Source: Streptomyces sp. NBC_00513
GTDB taxonomy: Bacteria > Actinomycetota > Actinomycetes > Streptomycetales > Streptomycetaceae
Direction of reading: 5' to 3'
Assembly: GCF_041431415.1 (NCBI RefSeq)
Contig: NZ_CP107845.1
Span: 6,138,001-6,202,000, forward strand
Length of the DNA stretch: 64,000 nt
The notes under the pieces were generated by a model. The model was not told the origin of the DNA and made no database searches. It saw only the letters and a list, made by a program, of their open reading frames with translations. This document shows, piece after piece, positions 16,386 to 24,104 of this stretch; the stretch's first letter is position 1, and each line of letters opens with the position of its first letter. Position numbers and translations under genes: made by a program.

Positions 16386-17507
16386 ATGGCAGATGTGCCG
16401 CAGTTGTGGATGCGCAACGAGACACGCCTCACCGAACGAAGGGCCCCGCTCACCCCCCAGGACGCCGGACGGCTCGTCCGGCAGGGCGTACGACTCACCG
16501 TGGAGGACTCCGACCACCGCGTCTTCCCCCTCGCCGCGTACGTGGACGCCGGCTGCCGCGCCGCACCCGCCGGATCCTGGGCGGACGGGGCCGCACCCGA
16601 GTCCGCGTACGTCCTGGGCCTCAAGGAACTCCCGCCGACACCCGAGCTGTTGCACCACCGACACGTGTACTTCGGGCACGCGTACAAGGGCCAGGCCGAG
16701 GCCCCGGCGCTGCTGGAGCGGTTCGCGGCGGGCGGCGGGACCCTGCTCGACCTGGAGTACCTGGCCGACGCCCAGGGCCGCAGGCTCGCCGCCTTCGGGT
16801 ACTGGGCGGGCTACGTGGGCGCGGCGCTGGCCGTGCTCCAGGCGCGGGGGCTGCTCGAAGGCCCGCTGACACCGATGCCCCGGGCCGAACTCGACCGCCG
16901 ATTACGCGCCTCGCGAGCCGTTCCCCCACCCGACGGGGTACAGCTGCGGTCCATCGTGATCGGAGGGTACGGGCGCAGCGGGCGCGGCGCCTGCGACGCC
17001 CTGGTCACCGCCGGCGTACGGGTCACCCGGTGGGACCGCACCGACACCGCCCACCTGGACCGCGCCGCCCTGCTCGGCTGCGACGTCCTGGTCAACGCGG
17101 TGCTCACCACCCGACCCGTACCGCCCTTCCTCACCTCCGCCGACCTGGACGGCGGGCCCGGCCGTGACGGGCGACGCCTCTCGGTGATCGCCGACATCAC
17201 CTGCGACACGGGTTCGCCGCTGCACCTGCTGCCCGTCTACGACCGGCTCACCGACTGGACGACCCCGGCCCGCCGGCTGGTCGACGGCCTGCGACCGCTC
17301 GACGTCATCGCCATCGACAACCTGCCGTCCCTCCTCCCGGCCGAAGCCGCCCGGGCGTTCTCGGCGGACCTGCTGCCCAAACTGCTGGCCCTGGGGACCG
17401 GTACCCCGGACCCCGATTGGCTGCGCTGCCGGGAGGCCTTCACCGAGGCCATGACCACACTGCGACCGACCTTCGTCCGCGACGGCGACGAGCAACCCGC
17501 CGCATAG
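16386..17507 (+). CDS. Saccharopine dehydrogenase-like protein (fungal LYS1 type, NAD+, lysine-forming)
   Basis: This 373-residue protein resembles fungal LYS1 saccharopine dehydrogenases and more distantly alanine dehydrogenase. The N-terminal half carries the family pattern LWMRNETRLTERRAPLTP with the catalytic-type Lys/His region (LGLKELP near residue 80, VYFGHAYKGQ near 100), then GTLLDLEYLAD and FGYWAGYVGAALAV. The NAD-binding glycine motif is IVIGGYGRSGRG at about 190-200, and the DITCDTGSPLHL segment is near 270. Bacteria normally make lysine by another route, so the real role is likely lysine degradation or a related opine reaction. The ATG at 16386 is supported by AGGTGG upstream. 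Confidence 0.8.
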   Translation: MADVPQLWMRNETRLTERRAPLTPQDAGRLVRQGVRLTVEDSDHRVFPLAAYVDAGCRAAPAGSWADGAAPESAYVLGLKELPPTPELLHHRHVYFGHAYKGQAEAPALLERFAAGGGTLLDLEYLADAQGRRLAAFGYWAGYVGAALAVLQARGLLEGPLTPMPRAELDRRLRASRAVPPPDGVQLRSIVIGGYGRSGRGACDALVTAGVRVTRWDRTDTAHLDRAALLGCDVLVNAVLTTRPVPPFLTSADLDGGPGRDGRRLSVIADITCDTGSPLHLLPVYDRLTDWTTPARRLVDGLRPLDVIAIDNLPSLLPAEAARAFSADLLPKLLALGTGTPDPDWLRCREAFTEAMTTLRPTFVRDGDEQPAA

Positions 17508-17563
17508 GCCCTGGACGGCCCGCCCCGGTCGGGGTCGGGGGTCGGGGGTCGGGCATCCGCCCC

Positions 17564-17604
17564 GGGCACGGAACCCGGGCCTCCCGGCCGCGGGTTCCGC
17601 GCCC
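17564..17604. terminator. Bidirectional terminator between convergent genes
   Basis: A 14-bp stem (17564-17577 against 17591-17604, one mismatch) between the dehydrogenase gene and the convergent esterase gene. Confidence 0.7.
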
Positions 17605-17639
17605 CTCGCGCGCGAGGGCGGTTCCTACAGGGGCGGTTC

Positions 17640-18830
17640 CTACGGGGCGGGCGTCAGGTACATCCCGCTCTGGTCGCCCCCGGCGGTGTTCTTGCAACTG
17701 TCCCGGGACGTCGCCGGCCGGGCCGCGGCCAGGGCCAGGCAACGTCCGGCGGCCAGTTGCCCGAAGTGGTTCGGGTGCATGGACTCCTGGATCAGTCCCT
17801 GCGTCTCACTGCTGTCGATCCAGCGCGCCCACTCGCTCGTCCGTGCGGACGCGGCGGTCGTGGAGGTCACCTGCCTGCTGGCCTTCGCGCACACCTCGCG
17901 CCCCTGCATCATGTCCCGCAGGTCCAGGAACTGCACGCCCTTGGCGGCGGCCACCGCGCCCAACCGATCGGCGATCTGCGGCACCAGCGCGTCCCGCGCC
18001 CAGTCGGAGTCCCGGTTCCAGAAGGGGCAGCCGCCGGAGTTCAACCGGCTCCAGTCGCTCTGCGGGTACCGGTTCTCGGCGCCCCGCGGGATCGGCGAGG
18101 GGTAGGACTGCAGGACGACGCGGTACGAGGAGTCCGCGTACCCGGCGCCGCGCATCACCGCCCGGATCTCGTCGACGGACTTGCCCACCTTGGCCATCAC
18201 CCCGTCCATCTTCCCGTCGACGGACTCCTGTTGGTCGTCGTGGCAGTAGGAGCCCCAGAGGACGAAGTCGAAGGCGCACTCCTCGATGATGTCGGCGAAG
18301 CCGAGATCGTTCCCGCCGATGGACAGCACGATCACCTTGACGTCGTGGCTCGCGGCCACGGCGGCGAGCTGATCGGCCTGCGGGGCCTCGCCCTTGAAGG
18401 ACACCCCGCCGTTGGACGCCCGGAAGACGTTGTCCGACACCGCCCCGGAACACGCCAGGTTCACGGCCACGTCGGCGATCGGCCCGGCGCTGCGCACCTC
18501 GGCCGAGTCCGACCGGTGGCAGCCGCCGGCGGTGGCGCCGTACACCTTGGAGGGATCGTAGGAACTGCCGCTGATCCAGGCCCGGTCGGTGCCGTTGCGG
18601 CTGCCGCCGTTGGTCAGGCTGTTGCCCTTCCACCGGCCGGCCTCGCCGGAGATGTAGCTGTCGCCCAGGGAGACCACCGCGGTGGGCCCGTTGCCCGGGC
18701 TCGCCGCGGACGTTCCCGCCCCGCCGGTCACGATCGCGGCGGCGGTGAGGGGGAGGATCAGTGCGGCCCCGGCCAGTCGTCGCACACGACTGCCGGTCCG
18801 GCCCTTGCCGGTGTTGCGGAATCCGATCAC
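17640..18830 (-). CDS. Secreted GDSL/SGNH-family esterase or lipase
   Basis: This protein has about 396 residues and an N-terminal export signal: basic residues, a hydrophobic run LAGAALILPLTAAAIV, and an Ala-rich cleavage area. SGNH motifs are SLGDSYISGEAG (nucleophile Ser near residue 60), a GGNDLGF block with the oxyanion Asn near residue 165, and the C-terminal catalytic pair in SMHPNHFGQ. Several cysteines suggest disulfides, as in secreted Streptomyces lipases. The GTG at 18830 is chosen for AGGAG seven bases upstream; a GTG 24 bp further up is the alternative. Substrate is unknown. Confidence 0.85.
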   Translation of the reverse strand: MIGFRNTGKGRTGSRVRRLAGAALILPLTAAAIVTGGAGTSAASPGNGPTAVVSLGDSYISGEAGRWKGNSLTNGGSRNGTDRAWISGSSYDPSKVYGATAGGCHRSDSAEVRSAGPIADVAVNLACSGAVSDNVFRASNGGVSFKGEAPQADQLAAVAASHDVKVIVLSIGGNDLGFADIIEECAFDFVLWGSYCHDDQQESVDGKMDGVMAKVGKSVDEIRAVMRGAGYADSSYRVVLQSYPSPIPRGAENRYPQSDWSRLNSGGCPFWNRDSDWARDALVPQIADRLGAVAAAKGVQFLDLRDMMQGREVCAKASRQVTSTTAASARTSEWARWIDSSETQGLIQESMHPNHFGQLAAGRCLALAAARPATSRDSCKNTAGGDQSGMYLTPAP

Positions 18831-19165
18831 TGCGGAACTCCTGCGGTCTGCCACGCCGGTGCCCGGAGGAACTCCGGTGCACGGCTGGGGAAGTGGGGAT
18901 TACCGCCGGCGCCGGTGGCATCGGAAAGGTGACACGGCGCCGCATGTTACCGCTAGGTACGCGCAGATCACGATGAGGTAACGCCCGATCGTTCGGTCGG
19001 TCCACGCGTCTCGCGTCCCGGGCTCGCCCGACCTGATTCCGCCGCCCGGCGCGGCGCGGTCGCGGGGCGGATGACGTGAAAAGGCCCCGCCCCCAAGCCC
19101 TTGGGGCGGCGGGGGCGGGGCTTCGTACTCGGCTGCTGTGCGTTTCAGCCGAAGACGCGGGTGGG
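18831..19165. other. Gap between esterase and malate synthase genes
   Basis: About 335 bp, holding the esterase promoter region and the malate synthase terminator at 19081-19123. I see no gene or recognised RNA. Confidence 0.55.
19081..19123 (-). terminator. Terminator after aceB
   Basis: A GC-rich stem, AAGGCCCCGCCCCC against GGGGGCGGGGCTT, flanked by A and T residues, 43 bp downstream of the aceB stop on the minus strand. Confidence 0.8.
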
Positions 19166-20785
19166 TCAGCCGGTGAGCTGGTCGTACGCGGGGAGGGTGA
19201 GGAAGTCCGCGTAATCGGCGTCGAGGGAGACCTGGAGCAGGAGGTCGTGGGCCTGCTGCCACTTGCCGGAGGTGAAGGCCTCCTCGCCGACCTCGGCGCG
19301 GATGGCGGCCAGTTCCTCGGTCGCGATCTTGCGGGTCAGGTCGGCCGTGGCCGTCTCGCCGTTCTCGAAGACGACCCCGGCGTTGATCCACTGCCAGATC
19401 TGCGAGCGGGAGATCTCGGCGGTGGCCGCGTCCTCCATCAGGCCGAAGATGCCGACGGCGCCCAGGCCGCGCAGCCACGCCTCGATGTAACGGATGCCGA
19501 CCTGGACGGCGTTGCGCAGGCCCTCGTAGGTCGGCTTGGCGTCCAGCGAGTCGATGGCGATCAGCTCGCCCGCGGCCACCGAGACGTCCTCGCGCAGCCG
19601 GTCCTTCTGGTTGGGCTTGTCGCCGAGCACCGCGTCGAAGGAGGCCATCGCGATCGGGACCAGGTCGGGGTGGGCGACCCAGGAGCCGTCGAAGCCGTCG
19701 CCGGCCTCGCGGTCCTTGTCGGCCTTGACCTTCTCGAACGCGACCTTGTTGACCTCGGCGTCCTTGCGGGACGGGATGAAGGCCGCCATGCCGCCGATGG
19801 CGTGCGCGCCGCGCTTGTGGCAGGTCCTGACCAGCAGTTCGGTGTACGCCCGCATGAAGGGGGCGGTCATCGTCACCGCGTTGCGGTCCGGCAGGACGAA
19901 CTTCTGGCCGCCGTCACGGAAGTTCTTCACGATGGAGAAGAGGTAGTCCCAACGGCCCGCGTTGAGGCCGGCCGCGTGGTCCTTGAGCTCGAAGAGGATC
20001 TCTTCCATCTCGTAGGCCGCGGTGATCGTCTCGATCAGGACGGTCGCGCGGACGGTGCCCTGCGGGATCCCGACGTAGTCCTGGGCGAAGACGAAGATGT
20101 CGTTCCAGAGGCGGGCCTCAAGGTGCGACTCCGTCTTCGGCAGGTAGAAGTAGGGGCCCTTGCCGAGGTCGATGAGGCGCTGGGCGTTGTGGAAGAAGTA
20201 CAGGCCGAAGTCGACGAGCGAACCGGAGGCCGGGCCGCCCTCGAAGCGCAGGTGGCGCTCCTGGAGGTGCCAGCCGCGCGGCCGCATCACGACGGTGGCG
20301 AGTTCGTCGGCGGACTTCAGCGCGTACGCCTTGCCGGTGCGGGGGTCGGTGAAGTCGATGCGACGCTCGTAGGCGTCGATCAGGTTCAGCTGGCCGAGGA
20401 CGACGTTCTCCCAGGTGGGAGCGGAGGCGTCCTCGAAGTCGGCGAGCCAGACCTTGGCGCCCGAGTTCAGGGCGTTGATGGTCATCTTGCGGTCCGTCGG
20501 ACCGGTGATCTCCACGCGGCGGTCGTTCAGCGCGGCCGGGGCCGGCGCGACCTTCCAGTCTCCCTCGCGGACCTGTGCGGTGTCCGGGAGGAAGTCGAGG
20601 GTGGAGGTCCGGGCGATCTCGGCGCGCCGCTCGCCGCGTCGGGCGAGGAGCTCCGCGCGGCGTGGGGCGAACCGCCGGTGGAGCTCGGCCACGAAGGCGA
20701 GGGCCGCTTCGGTGAGGACCTCGTCCTGCCGGGGCAGGGGCTCGGCGTCGACGATGGCCAGCGGGGACGGCGCTGGTGCGGACAT
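19166..20785 (-). CDS. aceB: Malate synthase A
   Basis: This 539-residue enzyme condenses glyoxylate with acetyl-CoA to malate. Characteristic segments are the VWLADFEDA block, VVMRPRGWHLQERH (catalytic Arg), ATVLIETITAAYEMEEIL (metal Glu), FSIVKNFRD, and the late catalytic Asp in GLMEDAATAEISRSQIWQW. The length is that of the A isoform (about 530), not the G isoform (about 720). The ATG at 20785 has GAAGGAG eight bases upstream. Its promoter carries both palindromes found at other allantoin genes, so it most likely serves glyoxylate released from purines, not only acetate growth. Confidence 0.96.
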   Translation of the reverse strand: MSAPAPSPLAIVDAEPLPRQDEVLTEAALAFVAELHRRFAPRRAELLARRGERRAEIARTSTLDFLPDTAQVREGDWKVAPAPAALNDRRVEITGPTDRKMTINALNSGAKVWLADFEDASAPTWENVVLGQLNLIDAYERRIDFTDPRTGKAYALKSADELATVVMRPRGWHLQERHLRFEGGPASGSLVDFGLYFFHNAQRLIDLGKGPYFYLPKTESHLEARLWNDIFVFAQDYVGIPQGTVRATVLIETITAAYEMEEILFELKDHAAGLNAGRWDYLFSIVKNFRDGGQKFVLPDRNAVTMTAPFMRAYTELLVRTCHKRGAHAIGGMAAFIPSRKDAEVNKVAFEKVKADKDREAGDGFDGSWVAHPDLVPIAMASFDAVLGDKPNQKDRLREDVSVAAGELIAIDSLDAKPTYEGLRNAVQVGIRYIEAWLRGLGAVGIFGLMEDAATAEISRSQIWQWINAGVVFENGETATADLTRKIATEELAAIRAEVGEEAFTSGKWQQAHDLLLQVSLDADYADFLTLPAYDQLTG

Positions 20786-20927
20786 ATCTGTCACTCCTTC
20801 AGCGGCGGTGCCTGGCGGCCGCGGGGGAATGCTCGCGCGAGACGGCACGCAGTGCCGTCGGGTGTGGAGAGTTCCGGGATACGGTCGCGGGCGCCGTCTG
20901 TGGGTTCAGGGCGCTTCTGACCAGTGG

Positions 20928-20967
20928 ATAGTAATTTCCTCATGGTGGAAGTTCAATGGTTTGTTGA
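20928..20967 (-). promoter_or_regulatory. aceB promoter with two overlapping operators
   Basis: On the minus strand, TTGAAC (20951-20956), exactly 17 bp, then TACTAT (20928-20933). The spacer is filled by the AllR-type site TTCCTCATGGTGGAA (forward, 20936-20950). The second element, TCAATGGTTTGTTGA (20953-20967), overlaps the -35. A repressor bound here would block RNA polymerase directly. Confidence 0.7.
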
Positions 20968-21059
20968 TATCGAGATTCTCCGGGTCGACAGATTCCGCCG
21001 ATCGGTGGCCCTGGGTGCCATGGTGGTCACGCCCCGCTGCTTCCCGCCGGCCCGCCGAT

Positions 21060-21674
21060 TCATGCGAGTCGGGCCAGGTCCGGCGGCGTGTCGATGTCCC
21101 AGGCCTCCGCGATGTCCCCGCACTCCACCAGGGTGAGCTCCCCGGCATGCCGCTTCAGATGGACCCGAGCCCCCCGGTCGCCGGTCGCGGTCTCGGCGAT
21201 GTCCGCCCAGCGGTCCGCCCCGAACAGCACCGGATGCCCCCGCTCGCCGTCGTACGCCGCGGCGGCCAGACTCGCGGGCGACCGGTACGCCGCCAGCACC
21301 CGGGCCACCGCCGCCGCCCCGATGCCCGGCTGATCCACCAGGGACACCAGCGCCGCGTCCGCCCCCGCGCCGGCCAGCGAGGCGAGCCCGACCCGCAACG
21401 AGGACCCCATGCCCTCGGCCCAGTCCGGGTTGTCCACCACCACGCAACCGGTCAGGTCGGCGCGCTCGCGCACCTCGGCCGCCGAGGCCCCCAGCACCAC
21501 GTGCAGCGGGCCGCAGCCCGCCTCGCGCAGCACCCGGACGGCGTTCTCCACGAGCGGGCGGCCGCGGTGGGCGAGCAGCGCCTTGGGGCGGCCACCGAGA
21601 CGGCGACCGCCCCCGGCGGCGAGCAACAGGCCCGCGATCACCGGGGCGGGACGGGAGGAGGTGTTGGCTGACAT
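21060..21674 (-). CDS. MobA/MocA-like nucleotidyltransferase
   Basis: This 204-residue protein has the NTP-transferase fold: LLLAAGGGRRLGGRPKAL near residues 15-32, DNPDWAEGMGSSLRVGL near 80-96, and VSLVDQPG (metal Asp) near 112. It is closest to MocA-type molybdenum cofactor cytidylyltransferases, which mature the cofactor of xanthine dehydrogenase-family enzymes. That would link it to purine breakdown, but no such dehydrogenase is in the window, so the link is inference. No clear ribosome-binding site precedes the ATG at 21674; the 3' part of a small upstream reading frame overlaps its start. Confidence 0.8.
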   Translation of the reverse strand: MSANTSSRPAPVIAGLLLAAGGGRRLGGRPKALLAHRGRPLVENAVRVLREAGCGPLHVVLGASAAEVRERADLTGCVVVDNPDWAEGMGSSLRVGLASLAGAGADAALVSLVDQPGIGAAAVARVLAAYRSPASLAAAAYDGERGHPVLFGADRWADIAETATGDRGARVHLKRHAGELTLVECGDIAEAWDIDTPPDLARLA

Positions 21675-21877
21675 GACAGTGATTCTCGCCCCTGGACCGA
21701 ACCGCGCGGGCGCCGAGCCAGGATCCCGCGCACGGCGGCGGCCAAGGCCGGCACGGCCGCCGAAACAACCGGCACGGCGGCGGACACGGCGGCGGCCACG
21801 GCCGGGAAGCGCAACGGCTCCGAGATCCGCTGCTCCACGGCGCTCACCCGGGCTCGTTCCTCGCGATCGGTCAGCAT
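21638..21877 (-). CDS. Possible small Ala/Val-rich membrane protein divergent from mocR
   Basis: This 79-residue frame starts at an ATG with AAGGAGA nine bases upstream, a convincing ribosome-binding site. After a charged N-terminus (MLTDREERARVSAVEQR) comes a hydrophobic stretch rich in Ala and Val (about residues 24-50, AVAAAVSAAVPVVSAAVPAL), then a basic/Pro-rich tail. It would be a single-pass membrane peptide. It is divergent from the MocR gene, with that regulator's likely operators in between, and overlaps the start of the nucleotidyltransferase by 37 bp. MocR regulators often control a divergent gene, which supports it being real; the overlap argues against. Confidence 0.45.
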   Translation of the reverse strand: MLTDREERARVSAVEQRISEPLRFPAVAAAVSAAVPVVSAAVPALAAAVRGILARRPRGSVQGRESLSCQPTPPPVPPR

Positions 21878-21892
21878 GTCGGCGTCTCCTTG

Positions 21893-21957
21893 CCAATCGG
21901 GGGCCAATACGGCGAGTCTGGTCCTCGATTGGCCTGGCGGGCAGAGCCAATCGGGGG
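21893..21957. promoter_or_regulatory. Four CCAATCG-type repeats, likely MocR operators
   Basis: CCAATCGGGGG at 21893-21903 and again at 21947-21957, CCAATACGG at 21904-21912, and an inverted CGATTGG at 21926-21932. The last copy overlaps the mocR ribosome-binding site. Direct plus inverted repeats are typical of MocR-family sites. Confidence 0.65.
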
Positions 21958-21965
21958 AGGTTGGC

Positions 21966-23453
21966 ATGGCGAACGGTCCAGTGGTCCACCCGGCGGACAG
22001 AACCATCGGCAGCCGACGCCTCGCCGCGCTGCTGCCCGCCGAGGTACGGGCACGCCCCGGCTACCGCTCCCTCGCCGACGCCCTGCGCACCCTGATCCTC
22101 GACGGCCGCATCGCCCTGCGCGTCCGGCTGCCCGCCGAACGCGAACTCGCCGCTGCGGTCGGTGCGAGCCGGGCCACCGTCACCGGCGCCTACGACCTGC
22201 TGCGCGAGAGCGGCTACGCACGCAGCCGGCGCGGCTCCGGGACCTGGACCGAGCTGCCCGAGGGCCACGGGCCCGTCGCCGCTCTCCCGCTCGTCGGCGC
22301 CGGCGGGTACCGCCCGGACGGCGATCCCGGCATCGACCTGGCCATCGCCGCGATGGGCGCCCCCGAGGGCAGCCTGGAAGCGGCCCTGGCCTGGGCCGCG
22401 CCCCGCCTGCCCTCAGTGGCACGGCACCCCGGCTACCACCCGTTCGGCCTGCCGGACCTGCGCACGGCCGTGGCGGAACGCTTCACCCGGCGCGGACTGC
22501 CCACCCGCCCCGAGCAGATCCTCGTCACGGCGGGCGCCCAGCAGGCCTTCGCCCTGGTGGTGAGCCTGCTGTGCGGGGCGGGGGACCGGGTCGTCACCGA
22601 GAACCCGACCTACGCCAACGCGCTCGACGCGTTGCGGCACGCCCGACTGCGCACCGCGTCGATCGCCGTCTCCGATGCGGGCTGGGACATGGAGATCGCG
22701 GAGTCCACGCTGCGTCAGACCGTGCCGAGACTGGCGTACGTGATCCCCGACTTCCACAACCCGACGGGCTCCCTGATGCCCGAGGAGGACCGGCAACGCC
22801 TGCTGGAGGCCACCCGGCGCACCGGGACCTGGCTGGTGGTCGACGAGACCGTCGCGGACATCGCCCTCGACGTGCCCGCACCCGCCCCGCTCGCCTCCCT
22901 CGCGCCGCGCGGGGGAGCGGACCACGTCGTGACCATCGGGTCGCTGAGCAAGACCCACTGGGGCGGGCTGCGCGTCGGCTGGATCCGCGCCTCCGCCAAG
23001 ATGATCGCCGAGCTGACGGCCGTGCGGGTCGCGGCCGACATGACCGGCTCGGTCCTGGACCAACTCGTCGCGCTGCCGCTGCTGGAAGGGCTCGACGCGT
23101 CGCTCCCGACACGGCTCGGACAGCTGCGCGAGCAACGCGAGGCCCTCGTCCGTTCCCTCGAACGACACACCCCGGAATGGTCCTGGGAGCTGCCGCCGGG
23201 GGGCCTCTCGCTCTGGGTGGACCTCGGGGAACCGGTCAGCTCCGCGCTCTCCGAACGGGCCGCGGCCGCCGGAGTCCACATCGGGCGCGGCGCCCGCTTC
23301 GGAGTGGACCCGGGAACCTTCGAACACCGCCTGCGCATCCCGTACACGCTCCCGGCGGACCGCCTCGACGAGGGCGTCCGCCGGCTCGCGGCCGCCTTCC
23401 ACGACGGGGTGCCGCTGCCCCCGTCGGTGGAACGGCCGTACTGGGTCGCGTGA
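21966..23453 (+). CDS. MocR-family regulator (GntR HTH fused to class I aminotransferase)
   Basis: This 495-residue protein begins with a GntR winged helix (about residues 30-100: YRSLADALRTLILDGRI, then LPAERELAAAVGASRATVTGAYDLL). It continues as a fold-type I aminotransferase with LVTAGAQQAFALV, an IPDFHNPTG cofactor segment, and the PLP lysine in TIGSLSKTHWGGLRVGW. Such fusions sense PLP or an amino-donor compound, and many control B6, GABA or taurine genes. The ATG at 21966 follows GGGGGAGG. Likely autoregulated through the repeats upstream. The controlled pathway is not evident. Confidence 0.92.
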   Translation: MANGPVVHPADRTIGSRRLAALLPAEVRARPGYRSLADALRTLILDGRIALRVRLPAERELAAAVGASRATVTGAYDLLRESGYARSRRGSGTWTELPEGHGPVAALPLVGAGGYRPDGDPGIDLAIAAMGAPEGSLEAALAWAAPRLPSVARHPGYHPFGLPDLRTAVAERFTRRGLPTRPEQILVTAGAQQAFALVVSLLCGAGDRVVTENPTYANALDALRHARLRTASIAVSDAGWDMEIAESTLRQTVPRLAYVIPDFHNPTGSLMPEEDRQRLLEATRRTGTWLVVDETVADIALDVPAPAPLASLAPRGGADHVVTIGSLSKTHWGGLRVGWIRASAKMIAELTAVRVAADMTGSVLDQLVALPLLEGLDASLPTRLGQLREQREALVRSLERHTPEWSWELPPGGLSLWVDLGEPVSSALSERAAAAGVHIGRGARFGVDPGTFEHRLRIPYTLPADRLDEGVRRLAAAFHDGVPLPPSVERPYWVA

Positions 23454-23474
23454 GACGCCGCCGGCGGCCCCGCC

Positions 23475-24104
23475 CTACGGGGTGCGGATCAGCCGGCGGG
23501 TGGCCGCCGCGGCGACCGCCGCCGTGCGGGAGTCGACGCCGAGCTTCGCGTAGACGTGCACCAGGTGGGACTTGACCGTGGCCTGGCTGAGGAAGAGCCG
23601 CTTCGAGATCTGCTGGTTCGACAATCCGTCCGCGACCAGCTGGAGCACCTCCAGCTCCCGCTTCGTCAGCGCCTCCGCCGGCATCCGCATCCGGTCCATC
23701 AGCCGCAACGCCACCGCCGGGGCCAGCGCCGACTGGCCGGCCGCCGCGGTGCGGACCGCCGCCGCCAGCTCCTCCGGCGGGGCGTCCTTGAGCAGGTAGC
23801 CCGAGGCGCCCGCCTCCACGGCGGCCAGGATGTTCGCGTCCGTGTCGTACGTGGTCAGCACCAGCACCCGGGGTGCCTCCGGCCGGGCCGTGATCAGGGC
23901 CGTGGCCTGCGAACCGTGCATACCGGGCCCGAACTGGAGGTCCATCAGGACCACGTCCACCCCCGCCGAGGCGGCCAGCTCCACCGCCCGCTCGGCGGTG
24001 GCGGCCTCCGCGACGACCGCGAAGTCCGCCTCGGTGTCCAGCACCGCGCGCAGCCCCGCGCGGACCACCGGGTGGTCGTCGGCGAGCAGCAGCCGGATGG
24101 TCAT
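23475..24104 (-). CDS. NarL/LuxR-type response regulator
   Basis: This 209-residue regulator has a receiver domain (DDHP near residue 8; phosphoacceptor Asp in VVLMDLQF near 54; switch Thr in LVLTTYD; Lys in GYLLKDAP) and a C-terminal LuxR HTH (LTKRELEVLQLVADGLSNQQISKRLFLSQATVKSHL). The start ATG overlaps the stop of the kinase gene, so the pair is translationally coupled. The probable target is the divergent ABC exporter beyond the kinase. Confidence 0.94.
   Translation of the reverse strand: MTIRLLLADDHPVVRAGLRAVLDTEADFAVVAEAATAERAVELAASAGVDVVLMDLQFGPGMHGSQATALITARPEAPRVLVLTTYDTDANILAAVEAGASGYLLKDAPPEELAAAVRTAAAGQSALAPAVALRLMDRMRMPAEALTKRELEVLQLVADGLSNQQISKRLFLSQATVKSHLVHVYAKLGVDSRTAAVAAAATRRLIRTP

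Noticed and set aside
23457..23468. GCCGCCGGCGGC as a terminator between convergent genes
   Set aside because: It is palindromic but has no loop and no T-run; in DNA of this composition such words are common.
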